Assembly (NCBI RefSeq): GCF_009765975.1
Contig: NZ_LMUJ01000064.1
Location: forward strand, 4,659-68,658
Length of the DNA stretch: 64,000 bases
Direction: 5' to 3'
Source of the DNA: Acidisphaera sp. S103
GTDB taxonomy: Bacteria > Pseudomonadota > Alphaproteobacteria > Acetobacterales > Acetobacteraceae
Of this stretch, positions 17,245 to 26,544 are shown in pieces. Under the pieces are notes generated by a model. That model was not told where the DNA came from, ran no database searches, and worked only from the letters and a program-made list of their open reading frames with translations. The translations under genes were made by a program, and so were the position numbers. Numbering within the stretch: the stretch's first letter is position 1; every line of letters begins with the position of its first letter.

Positions 17245-18427
17245 CCGTCTGTTGCGCGACCTGTACGCGGCGCGGGAGATCGGCAAATACAAGACCGGTG
17301 TCCACCGCCCGACATTCTCGCCACAGGACGTCGATGCCCGCCACTGGCTCGCCGCCCGGTTGACCGAGGCCGGGTTGGACGCCTCGATCGACGGCATCGG
17401 CAACATCTATGGGCGCGATCCAGCGCCAGGACGGAAACTGCTGACCGGGAGCCACATGGAGACGCAGAACCACGCCGGCTGGCTGGATGGCGTCATGGGC
17501 GTGCTGTACGGGCTGGAAACCGCCCGCTGTCTGGGGCGCGGCATCGACGTCGGCAGTTGGGCGGATGAGGAAGGCCATTACGGCTCTTTCCTCGGCAGCC
17601 GATCGTTCTGCGGCTTGCTGACCGAGGCGGAAATCGACACCTGCGCCAACCGGGAAACCGGCACATCCCTGCGCGACGCGTTGCGTGAGGCGGGATTTTC
17701 CGGCCGGCCTCGGCAGACGGTGGATACGGCACGGTATCTCGGCTACCTGGAAGCCCATATCGAGCAGGGCGCCGACCTGGAGGACCACCATCTTCGCCTT
17801 GGCATCGTCACCGCCATCGTCGGCAGCCGCCGGTTCCGCATCCTGTTCAAGGGCCAGCAGAATCACGCCGGCACCACGCGCATGTCGGTGCGCAAGGATG
17901 CCGGTGTTGCACTGGTGAAACTGGTCGCTGCGATCGAAGAGCGGTTCCCGCGGATCGCCGGGCCTCGGACGGTGTGGACGACGGGCGATATCAAGCTCGA
18001 CCCGGGCGCGGCCAGCATCGTGCCGGGGGGCGCCGAACTGGTGTTCCAGTTTCGCGATACCGACCCGGCCACGCTGGACGCCCTGGAGGCTGCCCTGACC
18101 GAATTGCTGGCCGAAGCGGCGAAAGGCCCGTGCGAGGTGTCCGTGGCCTATCGCAGCACCACCGCACCCAGTGCGATGGACCCCGGATTCCAGGCTGCCC
18201 TGACCGCTGCGGCGGAGCGGCATGCGCCGGGGTTGCACCAGCCGATGCCCTCCGGTGCCGGCCACGATGCGCAGATCCTGTCGCAGGTGCTGCCCTCGGC
18301 CATGCTGTTCGTGCCCAGTATTGGCGGAATCAGCCATCATTACGCCGAAGACACCAGCGACGCGGACATCGTCCTGGGATGCCAGGTGTTCGCGGACGCG
18401 GCGGCTGCCATTCTCGCCGGGGGGTAG
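17225..18427 (+). CDS. Zn-dependent amidohydrolase, N-carbamoyl-L-amino-acid hydrolase family (M20)
   Basis: This 400-residue enzyme belongs to the hydantoinase/carbamoylase branch of peptidase family M20. Metal ligands are in place: H77 (TGSHMETQ), D88 (GWLDGV), E115/E116 (WADEEG), H178 (LEAHIEQG) and a histidine in GISHHYAED near 370. Family members hydrolyse N-carbamoyl or ureido groups from amino acids in the cytosol, feeding hydantoin, pyrimidine or allantoate catabolism. The dimerisation-domain motif with NHAGTTRM is also present. GGAG at 17215 supports the start. It has no pathway partner nearby, so the substrate is open. Confidence 0.9.
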   Translation: MPAIDGDRLLRDLYAAREIGKYKTGVHRPTFSPQDVDARHWLAARLTEAGLDASIDGIGNIYGRDPAPGRKLLTGSHMETQNHAGWLDGVMGVLYGLETARCLGRGIDVGSWADEEGHYGSFLGSRSFCGLLTEAEIDTCANRETGTSLRDALREAGFSGRPRQTVDTARYLGYLEAHIEQGADLEDHHLRLGIVTAIVGSRRFRILFKGQQNHAGTTRMSVRKDAGVALVKLVAAIEERFPRIAGPRTVWTTGDIKLDPGAASIVPGGAELVFQFRDTDPATLDALEAALTELLAEAAKGPCEVSVAYRSTTAPSAMDPGFQAALTAAAERHAPGLHQPMPSGAGHDAQILSQVLPSAMLFVPSIGGISHHYAEDTSDADIVLGCQVFADAAAAILAGG

Positions 18428-18513
18428 GGGAAGGCCGGGCTGTGCGCGGACCCGCGTCAGGCGAATGATGTTGACACATCAGCCTCGTTTTGGGCCAGCG
18501 ACGTCCTGGCCAT

Positions 18514-18574
18514 CTGATCCTGTACCTTACTGGGGCGGATGGCCCGGACTGACTGGCGCCGGGCCATGACGAAT
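18514..18574 (+). repeat. Dispersed repeat family B, copy 1
   Basis: The core CTTACTGGGGCGGATGGCC, followed by CGGACT and an inverted CCGGGCCATGACGAAT, recurs at 26318 and 40485. The arms GGCCCGG/CCGGGCC can pair. Homology with the 40485 copy extends about 50 bp upstream (GATGTTGA and CAGCGACGT words). Degenerate GGCCATGACGAA units trail behind it. It occupies most of the 321-bp gap (18428-18748) before the kinase gene; the rest shows no gene. Confidence 0.6.
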
Positions 18575-18748
18575 CAAGAGACGCCGGGGCATGACGAACC
18601 AAGAGACGCCGAGCGATAACGAAGCAAGAGGTTCAGCACATGTTGATGCGAGCCTACTGGCTCGCGCGTTCCAAAATTTGTACAAGGGTTTCTGATTCAA
18701 TGGTTTTGCCTGCCCCACCGCCCTGATGAAACGCTGACGAGAGTCCTG

Positions 18749-21700
18749 ATGAACCAGATGGCCGTACCCACCACCCCGACGCGCAAATCGGGGATGGACC
18801 CACGCGTCTCGCTTGGCCTCGCAGCCGCCCTCGTCTTCTTTCTGATCAGTGGCGCAGTCGCCTACTTCAATATCCGGACCCTCCGGGAGGACAATGAAGG
18901 GATCATTCGGTCCCATGAGATTGTCGCGACCCTCGATGGATTGCTGTCCACCGTCCAGGACGCGGAAACCGGACAGCGGGGTTTCCTGCTGACCGGTGAT
19001 GAGCACTATCTTGAGCCATACAATGCAGCCCTGCTGGCGGTCACCTCACAGCTCGACGCGCTGTCCGAGCTGACGCGCGACAACCCGAGACAGCAGAACA
19101 GGATCGGGCCGCTGAAGCTGCATATCGGTGCCAAACTCGCGGAGCTGAAGCAAACCATCGATTTGCGCCGTGCGCAGGGCGCCGCAGCCGCTCTGTCGGT
19201 TGTCGAGACCGATCGTGGCAAGGTCGAAATGGACACGGTCCGCGCCCAACTCGGGGCCATGGGTCAGGAGGAAGCCGAGCTGCGCCAAACACGGCTCGTC
19301 GAAATGAGGGACGCCTACAAGACGGCGTTTGCCGGCAGTGTCCTGTCGTGCCTGCTGGGCATCGTTCTGACCGCGATCGTCGGCTTCCTGATCCGCAGGG
19401 CGATGATCGCCCGCCAGCGGCAGGACTGGCTGCGGGTGGGCCAGGTCGGGCTGTCCTCGGCGATGCTAGGCGATCAGCGTTCGGAGCAGATCGGTGGCAA
19501 CATTCTGGGATTCCTGGCGCGGTACCTGGATGCGCACGCCGGCGCGGTCTTTGTCGGCGATGGCGACGCCTATCGGCGGGTGTCGACATACGGCGTTCCT
19601 GCGGATGCCAACATGCCCGAAGGGTTTAGGCCGAGGGAGGGATTGCTTGGCCAGGCTGCCGTCGAAGGCCGGCCTTTTATCATCCGGGATGTGCCCGACG
19701 GCTATCTGACGGTCGCCTCGGCGCTTGGCCAGGACAAACCCAGGCACCTGGTGATTTCGCCCGCAAGTGTCGATGGCGCGGTCAACACCGTCGTCGAACT
19801 CGGCTTTATCAACCCGGTGAACGAAGACACCCTGGCCCTTCTGGATCGGGCCTCGGAATCCATTGGCGTGGCGGTTCGTTCCGCAAGCTATCGCGCCGAG
19901 CTGCAAAAGCTGCTGGAAGAGACCCAGAGCCAGTCCGAGGAGCTTCAGGTTCAAAGCGAGGAGTTGCGCGTCTCAAACGAGGAACTCGAAGAGCAGAGCA
20001 GAGCACTGAAAGAATCGCAGGTTCGGCTTGAGCAGCAGCAGGCGGAACTGGAACAGACCAACACACAGCTTGAAGAGCAAGCCCAACAATTGGAAGCGCA
20101 GCGTGACGATCTTGCGCGAACCACCGCGGCGGTGCAGTTGAAAGCGCGGGAATTGGAGCAGGCGAGCCGATACAAATCCGATTTCCTGGCCAACATGTCG
20201 CATGAATTGCGCACGCCGCTGAATTCTTCCCTGATCCTGGCCAAGTTGCTCGCGGACAATGCGGAAGACAACCTGACCGATGAACAGGTCAAATTCGCCA
20301 AGACGATCCAGTCGTCCGGCAACGACCTGCTGAACCTGATCAACGATATCCTCGACCTGTCGAAGATCGAAGCGGGACATGTGGATATCAATGCCGAGAT
20401 GCTGTCGCTCGAACGCCTCAGCAAGGATATCCAGCAGATCTTTCAGCCCATCGCGCAGGAAAAGAACCTGGCATTCGAAATCGACATCGCCGCGGAATGT
20501 CCGGCGGCGATCGATACCGATGTCCAGCGGCTGGAACAGGTGCTGAAGAATCTTCTGTCCAACGCCTTCAAGTTTACCGAAAGAGGCAAGGTCGAACTGG
20601 CGATCCACCGGTCGGGCCATGGACGAATCGCGTTCTCGGTGACGGATACGGGCATCGGCATATCGAAGGAACAGCAGCAAAGTGTGTTCGAGGCGTTTCG
20701 CCAGGCCGATGGAACAATCAACCGCAAATATGGCGGCACCGGCCTGGGTCTTTCGATATCGCGCGAGTTGGTGCGCCTTCTGGGCGGATCCATCGCGTTG
20801 CGGAGCCGTGAAGGCGAAGGCAGCACGTTCACGATCGTGATCCCGGAGTCCTATGATCCGGCCAAGGTGTCGCCGCGCGAGCCCAGTATCAGCATCCAAA
20901 CCGATCCTGTCGTGCAGCGGGCGATGGCCCCCGCGTCCGCACCAGCGCCTGTTTCGCGCAAAGTGGAGGATGACCGCGATACGCTGACGGACACCAAGCG
21001 CATTCTACTGGTTGTCGAAGACGATGAGGCCTTTGCCGGTATTCTGCGTGACCTGTCGCGCGAGATGGGGTTCCAATCCCTGATCGCCGGCACCGCCGAG
21101 GAGGCATTGAACCTCGCGAAACACTACATGCCGAGCGCGATCGTCCTGGATGTGGGTCTGCCGGATCAGTCGGGGCTTTCCGTGCTGGACCGCCTGAAAC
21201 GCGATGTCCTGACCCGGCATATTCCGATCCACGTCGTGTCGGCGGGCGATCACGCGCAAACCGCCCTGTCGCTGGGCGCCGTCGGCTATATGCTGAAACC
21301 GGTCAAACGCGACGAACTGGTTGATGTGCTGAAGAAACTGGAAGCGAGACTGTCCCAGCGCATGCATCGCGTGCTGATCGTCGAGGATGACGATGTCCAG
21401 CGCGCCGCGGTCGGAAAGTTGCTGACGTCGCATGACGTCGAAACAGTGACCGCGGGAACGGCTGCCGAATGCCTTGAGCTTCTCCGGCAGCAAACATTCG
21501 ACTGCATGGTGCTTGATCTCTCCCTGCCCGATGCCTCGGGCTATTCCTTGTTGGAGACGCTGAGCCGCGAGGACGCGTATTCCTTCCCGCCGGTGATCGT
21601 CTACACCGGCCGCGAGCTGTCGCCGGACGATGAACAGCGGCTGCGCCGTTACTCGAGATCGATCATCATCAAGGGCGCGAAATCGCCGGAGCGGCTGCTG

Positions 21701-22183
21701 GATGAGGTGACGCTGTTCCTTCACCAGGTCGTTTCGGAGTTGCCCGCTGAACAACAGAAAATGATTCGCAAGGCGCGGAACAGGGATGCCATCCTGGAAG
21801 GGCGGCGCATTCTTGTCGTCGAGGACGATGTCAGGAACGTCTACGCGCTGACCAATATCCTTGAGCCCCGCGGCGCCCGTGTCGAAATTGCCCGAAATGG
21901 CCAGGAGGCGCTTGATATCCTCAATAAATCCACGACGCTGCCCGGCCATGCGATCGATCTTGTTCTGATGGACGTCATGATGCCGGTGATGGACGGGCTG
22001 ACCGCCACGCGCGAAATCCGAAAGCGGCCCGAATGGAAAGCGCTACCGGTCATCACGCTGACAGCGAAAGCCATGCCCGACGACCAGCAACGTTGCATCG
22101 ACGCCGGGGCGAATGACTACATGGCGAAACCGCTGGACGTTGAAAAGCTTCTCTCCCTTGTGCGCGTCTGGATGCCGCGATGA
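18749..22183 (+). CDS. Hybrid histidine kinase: CHASE3-GAF-kinase with three receiver domains
   Basis: The 1144-residue protein starts with a membrane segment (about 20-45), a periplasmic CHASE3-like helical domain containing DAETGQRGFLLTG, and a second membrane segment (about 190-212). A GAF-like domain (about 230-375) and a long Gln/Glu-rich coiled coil (about 385-475) follow. The HisKA phosphoacceptor is H485 in SHELRTPLN, with an HATPase domain (NLLSNAFKFT, DTGIGI, GTGLGLSI). Three receivers follow with aspartates D801, D923 and D1075. It senses an unknown envelope or cytosolic cue and probably shuttles phosphate among its receivers. CheR and CheB genes follow 9 bases later, so the output may be tied to methylation-type adaptation. 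Confidence 0.95.
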   Translation: MNQMAVPTTPTRKSGMDPRVSLGLAAALVFFLISGAVAYFNIRTLREDNEGIIRSHEIVATLDGLLSTVQDAETGQRGFLLTGDEHYLEPYNAALLAVTSQLDALSELTRDNPRQQNRIGPLKLHIGAKLAELKQTIDLRRAQGAAAALSVVETDRGKVEMDTVRAQLGAMGQEEAELRQTRLVEMRDAYKTAFAGSVLSCLLGIVLTAIVGFLIRRAMIARQRQDWLRVGQVGLSSAMLGDQRSEQIGGNILGFLARYLDAHAGAVFVGDGDAYRRVSTYGVPADANMPEGFRPREGLLGQAAVEGRPFIIRDVPDGYLTVASALGQDKPRHLVISPASVDGAVNTVVELGFINPVNEDTLALLDRASESIGVAVRSASYRAELQKLLEETQSQSEELQVQSEELRVSNEELEEQSRALKESQVRLEQQQAELEQTNTQLEEQAQQLEAQRDDLARTTAAVQLKARELEQASRYKSDFLANMSHELRTPLNSSLILAKLLADNAEDNLTDEQVKFAKTIQSSGNDLLNLINDILDLSKIEAGHVDINAEMLSLERLSKDIQQIFQPIAQEKNLAFEIDIAAECPAAIDTDVQRLEQVLKNLLSNAFKFTERGKVELAIHRSGHGRIAFSVTDTGIGISKEQQQSVFEAFRQADGTINRKYGGTGLGLSISRELVRLLGGSIALRSREGEGSTFTIVIPESYDPAKVSPREPSISIQTDPVVQRAMAPASAPAPVSRKVEDDRDTLTDTKRILLVVEDDEAFAGILRDLSREMGFQSLIAGTAEEALNLAKHYMPSAIVLDVGLPDQSGLSVLDRLKRDVLTRHIPIHVVSAGDHAQTALSLGAVGYMLKPVKRDELVDVLKKLEARLSQRMHRVLIVEDDDVQRAAVGKLLTSHDVETVTAGTAAECLELLRQQTFDCMVLDLSLPDASGYSLLETLSREDAYSFPPVIVYTGRELSPDDEQRLRRYSRSIIIKGAKSPERLLDEVTLFLHQVVSELPAEQQKMIRKARNRDAILEGRRILVVEDDVRNVYALTNILEPRGARVEIARNGQEALDILNKSTTLPGHAIDLVLMDVMMPVMDGLTATREIRKRPEWKALPVITLTAKAMPDDQQRCIDAGANDYMAKPLDVEKLLSLVRVWMPR

Positions 22184-22192
22184 GAGAGTCGA

Positions 22193-23020
22193 ATGCTTGA
22201 AAAGAAAATCGAGGACATCGAAATCCAACTGCTGCTGGAAGGGCTATATCAACGGTACCATTACGATTTCCGCCATTACGCGTGGGCGTCCGTTAAGAGG
22301 CGCTTGAAACAGGCGCGTGAGCAGATGGGGTTTCGCAGCTTTTCCGCGCTGCAGGAAAGCCTGTTGCACGATCCCGGGATGCTTGGCCGGCTATTGGGTT
22401 ACCTGACCATCCAGGTCAGCGAAATGTTTCGAGATCCGTCCTATTTCCGAGCGATCCGTGAGAAGGTGGTGCCCCACCTGCGTACCTATCCGTCGCTCAA
22501 GGTCTGGATCGCCGGCTGCAGCAGCGGCGAGGAACTGTATTCCTTCGTCATCCTTTTCCGCGAAGAAGGTCTGGAGCAACGCACGCTATTCTATGCGACG
22601 GATATCAACCAGGATGCACTCGGCAAAGCGGAAGCCGGAATCTACGACCTCGACCGCATCCAGATGTTCACGGAAAATCACAGGAAATCGGGTGGGAAAT
22701 CGTCGCTGTCCGACTATTACAGCGCGGCTTACGGTAAGGCGTCATTCGATAAAAGCCTGCGCAGGCAGGTCGTGTTTTCGGATCACAGCCTGGTGACCGA
22801 CGCGGTTTTCGCCGAGATGCATCTGGTATCCTGCCGGAATGTTCTGATCTATTTCGATCGCGACTTGCAGGACCGGGCGCTGGGCCTTTTCAAGGATTCG
22901 CTGACACGGAAGGGTTTTTTGGGACTCGGATCGAAGGAAAGCATGCGGTTTTCCAACCATGCGGATTCATTCGCGGACTGCGTGCGGGAAGAGAAAATCT
23001 ATCAAAAGCGAACTGAGTGA
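22193..23020 (+). CDS. CheR-type protein-glutamate O-methyltransferase
   Basis: This 275-residue protein has an N-terminal helical CheR_N domain and a SAM-binding methyltransferase domain with AGCSSGEE at 107-114, DINQDAL and the LVSCRNVLIYFD motif. CheR uses S-adenosylmethionine to methylate glutamates of chemoreceptors. No receptor, CheA or CheW is nearby, so here it probably serves a kinase-based signalling system rather than flagellar taxis; the Glu-rich coiled coil of the upstream kinase is a possible substrate (inference). Its stop overlaps the cheB-like start (TGATG). Confidence 0.93.
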   Translation: MLEKKIEDIEIQLLLEGLYQRYHYDFRHYAWASVKRRLKQAREQMGFRSFSALQESLLHDPGMLGRLLGYLTIQVSEMFRDPSYFRAIREKVVPHLRTYPSLKVWIAGCSSGEELYSFVILFREEGLEQRTLFYATDINQDALGKAEAGIYDLDRIQMFTENHRKSGGKSSLSDYYSAAYGKASFDKSLRRQVVFSDHSLVTDAVFAEMHLVSCRNVLIYFDRDLQDRALGLFKDSLTRKGFLGLGSKESMRFSNHADSFADCVREEKIYQKRTE

Positions 23021-23592
23021 TGGGAACATCGGCTGAAGCGATCGTGATTGGCGCATCCGCGGGTGCGGTTGAGGCGTTGTCAGTCATCCTTCCGTCGCTG
23101 CCGGCCGACTATGAGGTGCCCATGCTCATCGTCGTCCATGTGCCGCCCGACAACAAAGGCATTCTCGCCCAACTCTTCCAGGCCAAGTGCAACATCGAGG
23201 TCCGCGAGGCGGAGGACAAAGAACCGATCAGCGACGGCACGGCTTACTTTGCGCCGCCGGACTACCACCTGCTGGTGGAACCGGACAAAAGCCTGTCACT
23301 ATCCAGTGATGCACCGGTCCTGTTTTCGCGGCCGTCCGTTGACGTCCTGTTCGAAAGCGCTGCCGATGCCTACGGCGCAGACCTGATCGCGATCGTGCTG
23401 ACGGGCGCCAATGAGGACGGGGCAGAAGGCCTGAGGGCCGTCGCCGACGCGGGCGGCACCATCATCGTGCAGAGTCCCGAAGGCGCGTATGCTTCGGCCA
23501 TGCCCGCGGCGGCCATCGCTGCCTGTCCAAACGCCCGCGTTATGTCCCTCGAAGAGATTGCAGCCTACCTACAGGACGTTGAAAAGACATGA
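23020..23592 (+). CDS. CheB-type methylesterase domain protein without receiver
   Basis: The 190-residue protein is a stand-alone CheB catalytic domain. The expected Ser-His-Asp triad is visible as S13 (GASAG), H40 (VVHVPPD) and D133 (TGANEDGAEG). CheB removes methyl groups from glutamates or deamidates glutamines. Canonical CheB has an N-terminal receiver that gates activity; it is missing here, so control may come from the receivers of the neighbouring kinases. I use the ATG at 23020, which overlaps the cheR stop; a GTG one codon earlier is possible. It overlaps the next gene by ATGA. Confidence 0.93.
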   Translation: MGTSAEAIVIGASAGAVEALSVILPSLPADYEVPMLIVVHVPPDNKGILAQLFQAKCNIEVREAEDKEPISDGTAYFAPPDYHLLVEPDKSLSLSSDAPVLFSRPSVDVLFESAADAYGADLIAIVLTGANEDGAEGLRAVADAGGTIIVQSPEGAYASAMPAAAIAACPNARVMSLEEIAAYLQDVEKT

Positions 23593-25142
23593 CACCGATC
23601 ATGAGCCCCGTTTGCTTTCTGCTGGTGGACGATCTGGAGGAAAACCTTCTGTCACTCGAAGCCCTGCTTCGCCGCGACGGGCTTGTGTTGCTGAAAGCAC
23701 GTTCGGGTGACGAGGCACTGGAACTGCTGCTGCAAAACGACGTCGCGCTGGCGCTGGTCGATGTGCAGATGCCGGGCCTGAACGGCTTCGAATTGGCGGA
23801 ACTGATGCGCGGCAACGAACGCACGCGCCGGGTGCCAATCATCTTCGTGACGGCGGGCAACGCCGATAGCCAACGGCACTTTCGCGGCTATGAGGCCGGC
23901 GCCGTGGACTTCATTCACAAGCCGATCGAACCCGACATCCTGCGCAGCAAGGCCGACGTGTTTTTCGAGCTTTATCGTCAGCGCCAGCAGATCGCTATCC
24001 AGCGTGACGAACTGAAAGCGCGCTCCGACGCGCTGGAGGAAGCGGACCGCCGCAAAGACGAATTCCTCGCCACCCTCGCGCATGAGCTGCGCAATCCACT
24101 CGCGCCGCTTCGCCACGGGCTGGATATCCTGCGCAAAAATCCCGACAGCGCGGAGGCGGTGGAAATTCGCCAGATGATGGACCGGCAACTGGTGCACCTG
24201 GTCCACCTGATCGACGACCTGCTGGACGTTTCGCGCGTGAGCCAGGGCAAGATCGAACTCCGCAAGGAGCGAATCCAGGCTGTGGACGTTGTTCGTTCAG
24301 CATTGGAATCAAGCCGGCCGCTGATCGATTCCGCTCGGCATTCCCTGACGGTCGATGTGCCGCCTGAGCCGATCTGGCTGGATGGCGACCTGACACGCCT
24401 GGCTCAGGTGGTTGGCAACCTTTTGAACAACGCGGCCAAATATACGCCGGAAGGCGGCCGCATCGGTCTGTCCTTGCGGACCGATGGCAACGAGGCGGTG
24501 ATCGCCGTGTCCGATAACGGGCTGGGTATTCCCGCCGACATGCAGTCGAAAGTGTTCCAACTGTTTACCCAGGTGGAAAGCCATACCGATCGTGCGAGAG
24601 GCGGGCTTGGGATTGGCCTCGCGCTGGTCAAGCAGCTCGTCACAATGCATGACGGATCGGTCCGCGCGGAGAGCGCCGGGACAGGCCAGGGCAGCATTTT
24701 CACGATCCGCATCCCGCTGGCGGCTTACCAGGTGGAAACGCCGCCTTTAGCGGAACAGATAGCCGCTCGACCGGCGCCAACCCGGCCGCTGAAGGTGCTT
24801 GTCGTGGACGATAACATCGCGGTTGCCCAGACAGTCGGCTGGATGCTGGAAGAGATCGGGCACGAATACCATCTGGTGCATGACGGGCGGCAAGCCCTTC
24901 AGGCGGCGCGCGATTTCAGGCCGGATGCGATTTTGCTGGATATCGGCCTGCCGGTGATGGATGGGTACGCCGTCTGCCGTGCATTCCGCCAGGACGATCT
25001 GTTCAAGGATGCGCTGATTATCGCGCAGACGGGCTGGGGCCAGCAGCGGGACAAGAACCTGGCGTCCGAGGCGGGGTTCGATCATCACCTGGTCAAACCT
25101 GTGGCGTATGATGAGCTGGAACGGATTCTCGCCAAACCGTAG
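23589..25142 (+). CDS. Receiver-histidine kinase-receiver hybrid protein
   Basis: This soluble 517-residue protein has an N-terminal receiver (phosphoacceptor D58 in LVDVQMPG), a short coiled coil, a HisKA domain with H165 in LAHELRNPL, an HATPase domain (NLLNNAAKYT, DNGLGI, GLGIGLAL), and a C-terminal receiver with D451 in LLDIGLP. No membrane segment is present, so it is likely driven by phosphate arriving at its first receiver, plausibly from the upstream triple-receiver kinase. It is the last gene of the four-gene signalling operon, overlapping the CheB gene by four bases. No DNA-binding output domain occurs anywhere in the operon, so the final output lies elsewhere. Confidence 0.95.
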   Translation: MTPIMSPVCFLLVDDLEENLLSLEALLRRDGLVLLKARSGDEALELLLQNDVALALVDVQMPGLNGFELAELMRGNERTRRVPIIFVTAGNADSQRHFRGYEAGAVDFIHKPIEPDILRSKADVFFELYRQRQQIAIQRDELKARSDALEEADRRKDEFLATLAHELRNPLAPLRHGLDILRKNPDSAEAVEIRQMMDRQLVHLVHLIDDLLDVSRVSQGKIELRKERIQAVDVVRSALESSRPLIDSARHSLTVDVPPEPIWLDGDLTRLAQVVGNLLNNAAKYTPEGGRIGLSLRTDGNEAVIAVSDNGLGIPADMQSKVFQLFTQVESHTDRARGGLGIGLALVKQLVTMHDGSVRAESAGTGQGSIFTIRIPLAAYQVETPPLAEQIAARPAPTRPLKVLVVDDNIAVAQTVGWMLEEIGHEYHLVHDGRQALQAARDFRPDAILLDIGLPVMDGYAVCRAFRQDDLFKDALIIAQTGWGQQRDKNLASEAGFDHHLVKPVAYDELERILAKP

Positions 25143-25157
25143 CGTGATGGCCGTTAA

Positions 25158-25347
25158 GGCTTCGTACATAAACAAATGCTTCGATGTTTGCACTGTCGCC
25201 CAGTCCCGTCATGGCAGGCGTAGGCCTGCCATCCACGCCTTTTTCGAGACCTACACAGCAAGGCGTGGATGGCGGGCCTTCGCCCGCCATGACGATGAGA
25301 GGCCGGCGGCGTTCGCCGGACAATTCGCTTATTCCCCGGCGAGCCCT
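25158..25347 (+). repeat. Dispersed repeat family A (190 bp), copy 1
   Basis: This 190-bp unit differs from the copy at 40220-40409 at about six positions (about 97 percent identity by eye). It holds nested inverted repeats: CGTCATGGC with GCCATGACG, ATCCACGCCTT with AAGGCGTGGAT, and two small GC hairpins, so it can fold into a branched cruciform or RNA. A third, diverged copy lies inverted at 63191. It directly abuts a truncated hydrolase fragment. It encodes no protein I can recognise and may be a non-autonomous mobile element. Confidence 0.8.
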
Positions 25348-25583
25348 AAGTAGTAGGCGACGCCACATCGCCATGCCCCTGGCGCTGAATAGCAGCGGAC
25401 GTATACGCCGAGAGCAGGTGGGTCGATTGCCGTGGGATTATGGGCCTTTGCTTGAAACAGCCAGGCAAGGAAGGCCCGCTCGCGACCCACGACCAGCGCC
25501 TTCGGCAAATCGGGACGTGCGTTGAAAAAGAAGTGCCAGTTTTTGTGGATCCGTTCCGGCGCGAAAGCATATGGACGCATCAA
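25348..25583 (-). pseudogene. Alpha/beta-hydrolase fragment
   Basis: The frame reads HKNWHFFFNARPDLP, ALVVGRERAFLAWLF, KAHNPTAID and YVRCYSAPGA, the cap-domain region of epoxide-hydrolase or haloalkane-dehalogenase-like alpha/beta hydrolases. The family is normally about 290-300 residues; only about 75 remain. No catalytic nucleophile elbow precedes it and the frame runs out exactly where the family A repeat begins, its last codons and stop lying inside the repeat. The 173 bp between 25584 and the next gene show no further recognisable part. This looks like a gene cut by the repeat or by a deletion at its edge. Confidence 0.6.
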
Positions 25584-25756
25584 TGCGGCACTTGCGGAAT
25601 TGTCCCCCTCGGTACCTGCAATGGCGAGAGCTGTGGCGCAATGTTGCCGCGAACCCGGACGCCTGCTGGAACAAGATTCGGCGCATCCTGTCCAAGTGCG
25701 GCGATCGTCATGCCGAATGCCCGGCCAAACCTTGATTTCGATAAGGAACTTTAAGG

Positions 25757-26173
25757 ATGAGAGAGATACCCAGCGTGAGCCGGCAGCGAAGCGTGCCGAC
25801 TTCAGTGACTGCCCGTGCCTTTTCTAGATTTTCCGCGGCAACCGCGCGCAGGACAGGCCATATCGCTCCGTTTGTGATCGCGACGTTGCTGGTGATGGCA
25901 TGGGCAATCTCGGGCCCTATCGCTCACTGGTCGGATACTTGGCAACTGGTGATGAACACAATTTCCAGTGCCGTGACATTCCTCATGGTTTTCGTGATCC
26001 AAGGGAGCCAGAACCGGGACACGGACATCATCAACGCCAAATTGAACGAAATCATTCGCAGTTTGCCGGAGGCTCGCCAAGAATTCCTCAATTTGGACGA
26101 TCTGAGCGAAGCGCAGCTAAGAGCGCTTAATCTGGCATTCTCGCGGATCGGGAAGGCTGAGAGCCAAGCCTGA
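25757..26173 (+). CDS. Low-affinity iron permease family membrane protein
   Basis: The 138-residue product has two hydrophobic segments (about 37-58 and 67-85) followed by FVIQGSQNRDTDIINAKLNEI, here given as VIQGSQNRD and AKLNEI, typical of the small low-affinity iron permease (PF04120) family. Despite the family name, iron transport by bacterial members is not well established. AAGG precedes the start at close spacing. It stands alone between repeats. Confidence 0.85.
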   Translation: MREIPSVSRQRSVPTSVTARAFSRFSAATARRTGHIAPFVIATLLVMAWAISGPIAHWSDTWQLVMNTISSAVTFLMVFVIQGSQNRDTDIINAKLNEIIRSLPEARQEFLNLDDLSEAQLRALNLAFSRIGKAESQA

Positions 26174-26544
26174 ACTTTCTGTGAGACATGTGGGAAAGCA
26201 GGCAGTTTACGCTATGCCGAACCGATGAAGACAGGTGCATCATGGGCAACCCGAGCACGCGCGGCGCGTTGTACCGGCTGCCGTTGATACATGGGTCTGG
26301 CGTTAGGCCTGGGACAACTGATCCAGCACGTTACTGGGGCGGATGGCCCGGACTTCGCCGGGCCATGACGAATGGACTGAGCCATGACGAATGGACTGAG
26401 GCCATGACGAATCAATTGGCCATGACGGATTGAGAGTCGGCCACAGCGGCGGCCGGTATTAGAGCGTGACGCGCCCAGCGGAATTCAACTGGTACGTTGG
26501 CGTATTGGCGTGCGGCGACGCTATCGCAACGAAGGAGTTGTACC
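26174..26544. other. Intergenic region with family B repeat
   Basis: The 371 bp hold repeat copy 2 (26318-26373) and then three degenerate GGCCATGACGAA units to about 26430. AAGGAG at 26532-26537 belongs to the next gene. No other gene is seen. Confidence 0.5.
26318..26373 (+). repeat. Dispersed repeat family B, copy 2
   Basis: It shares CTGATCCAGCACGTTACTGG, GGCGGATGGCCCGGACT and CCGGGCCATGACGAAT with copies at 18514 and 40485. The spacer between the inverted arms is shorter here. Tandem GGCCATGACGAA units follow. Confidence 0.6.
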
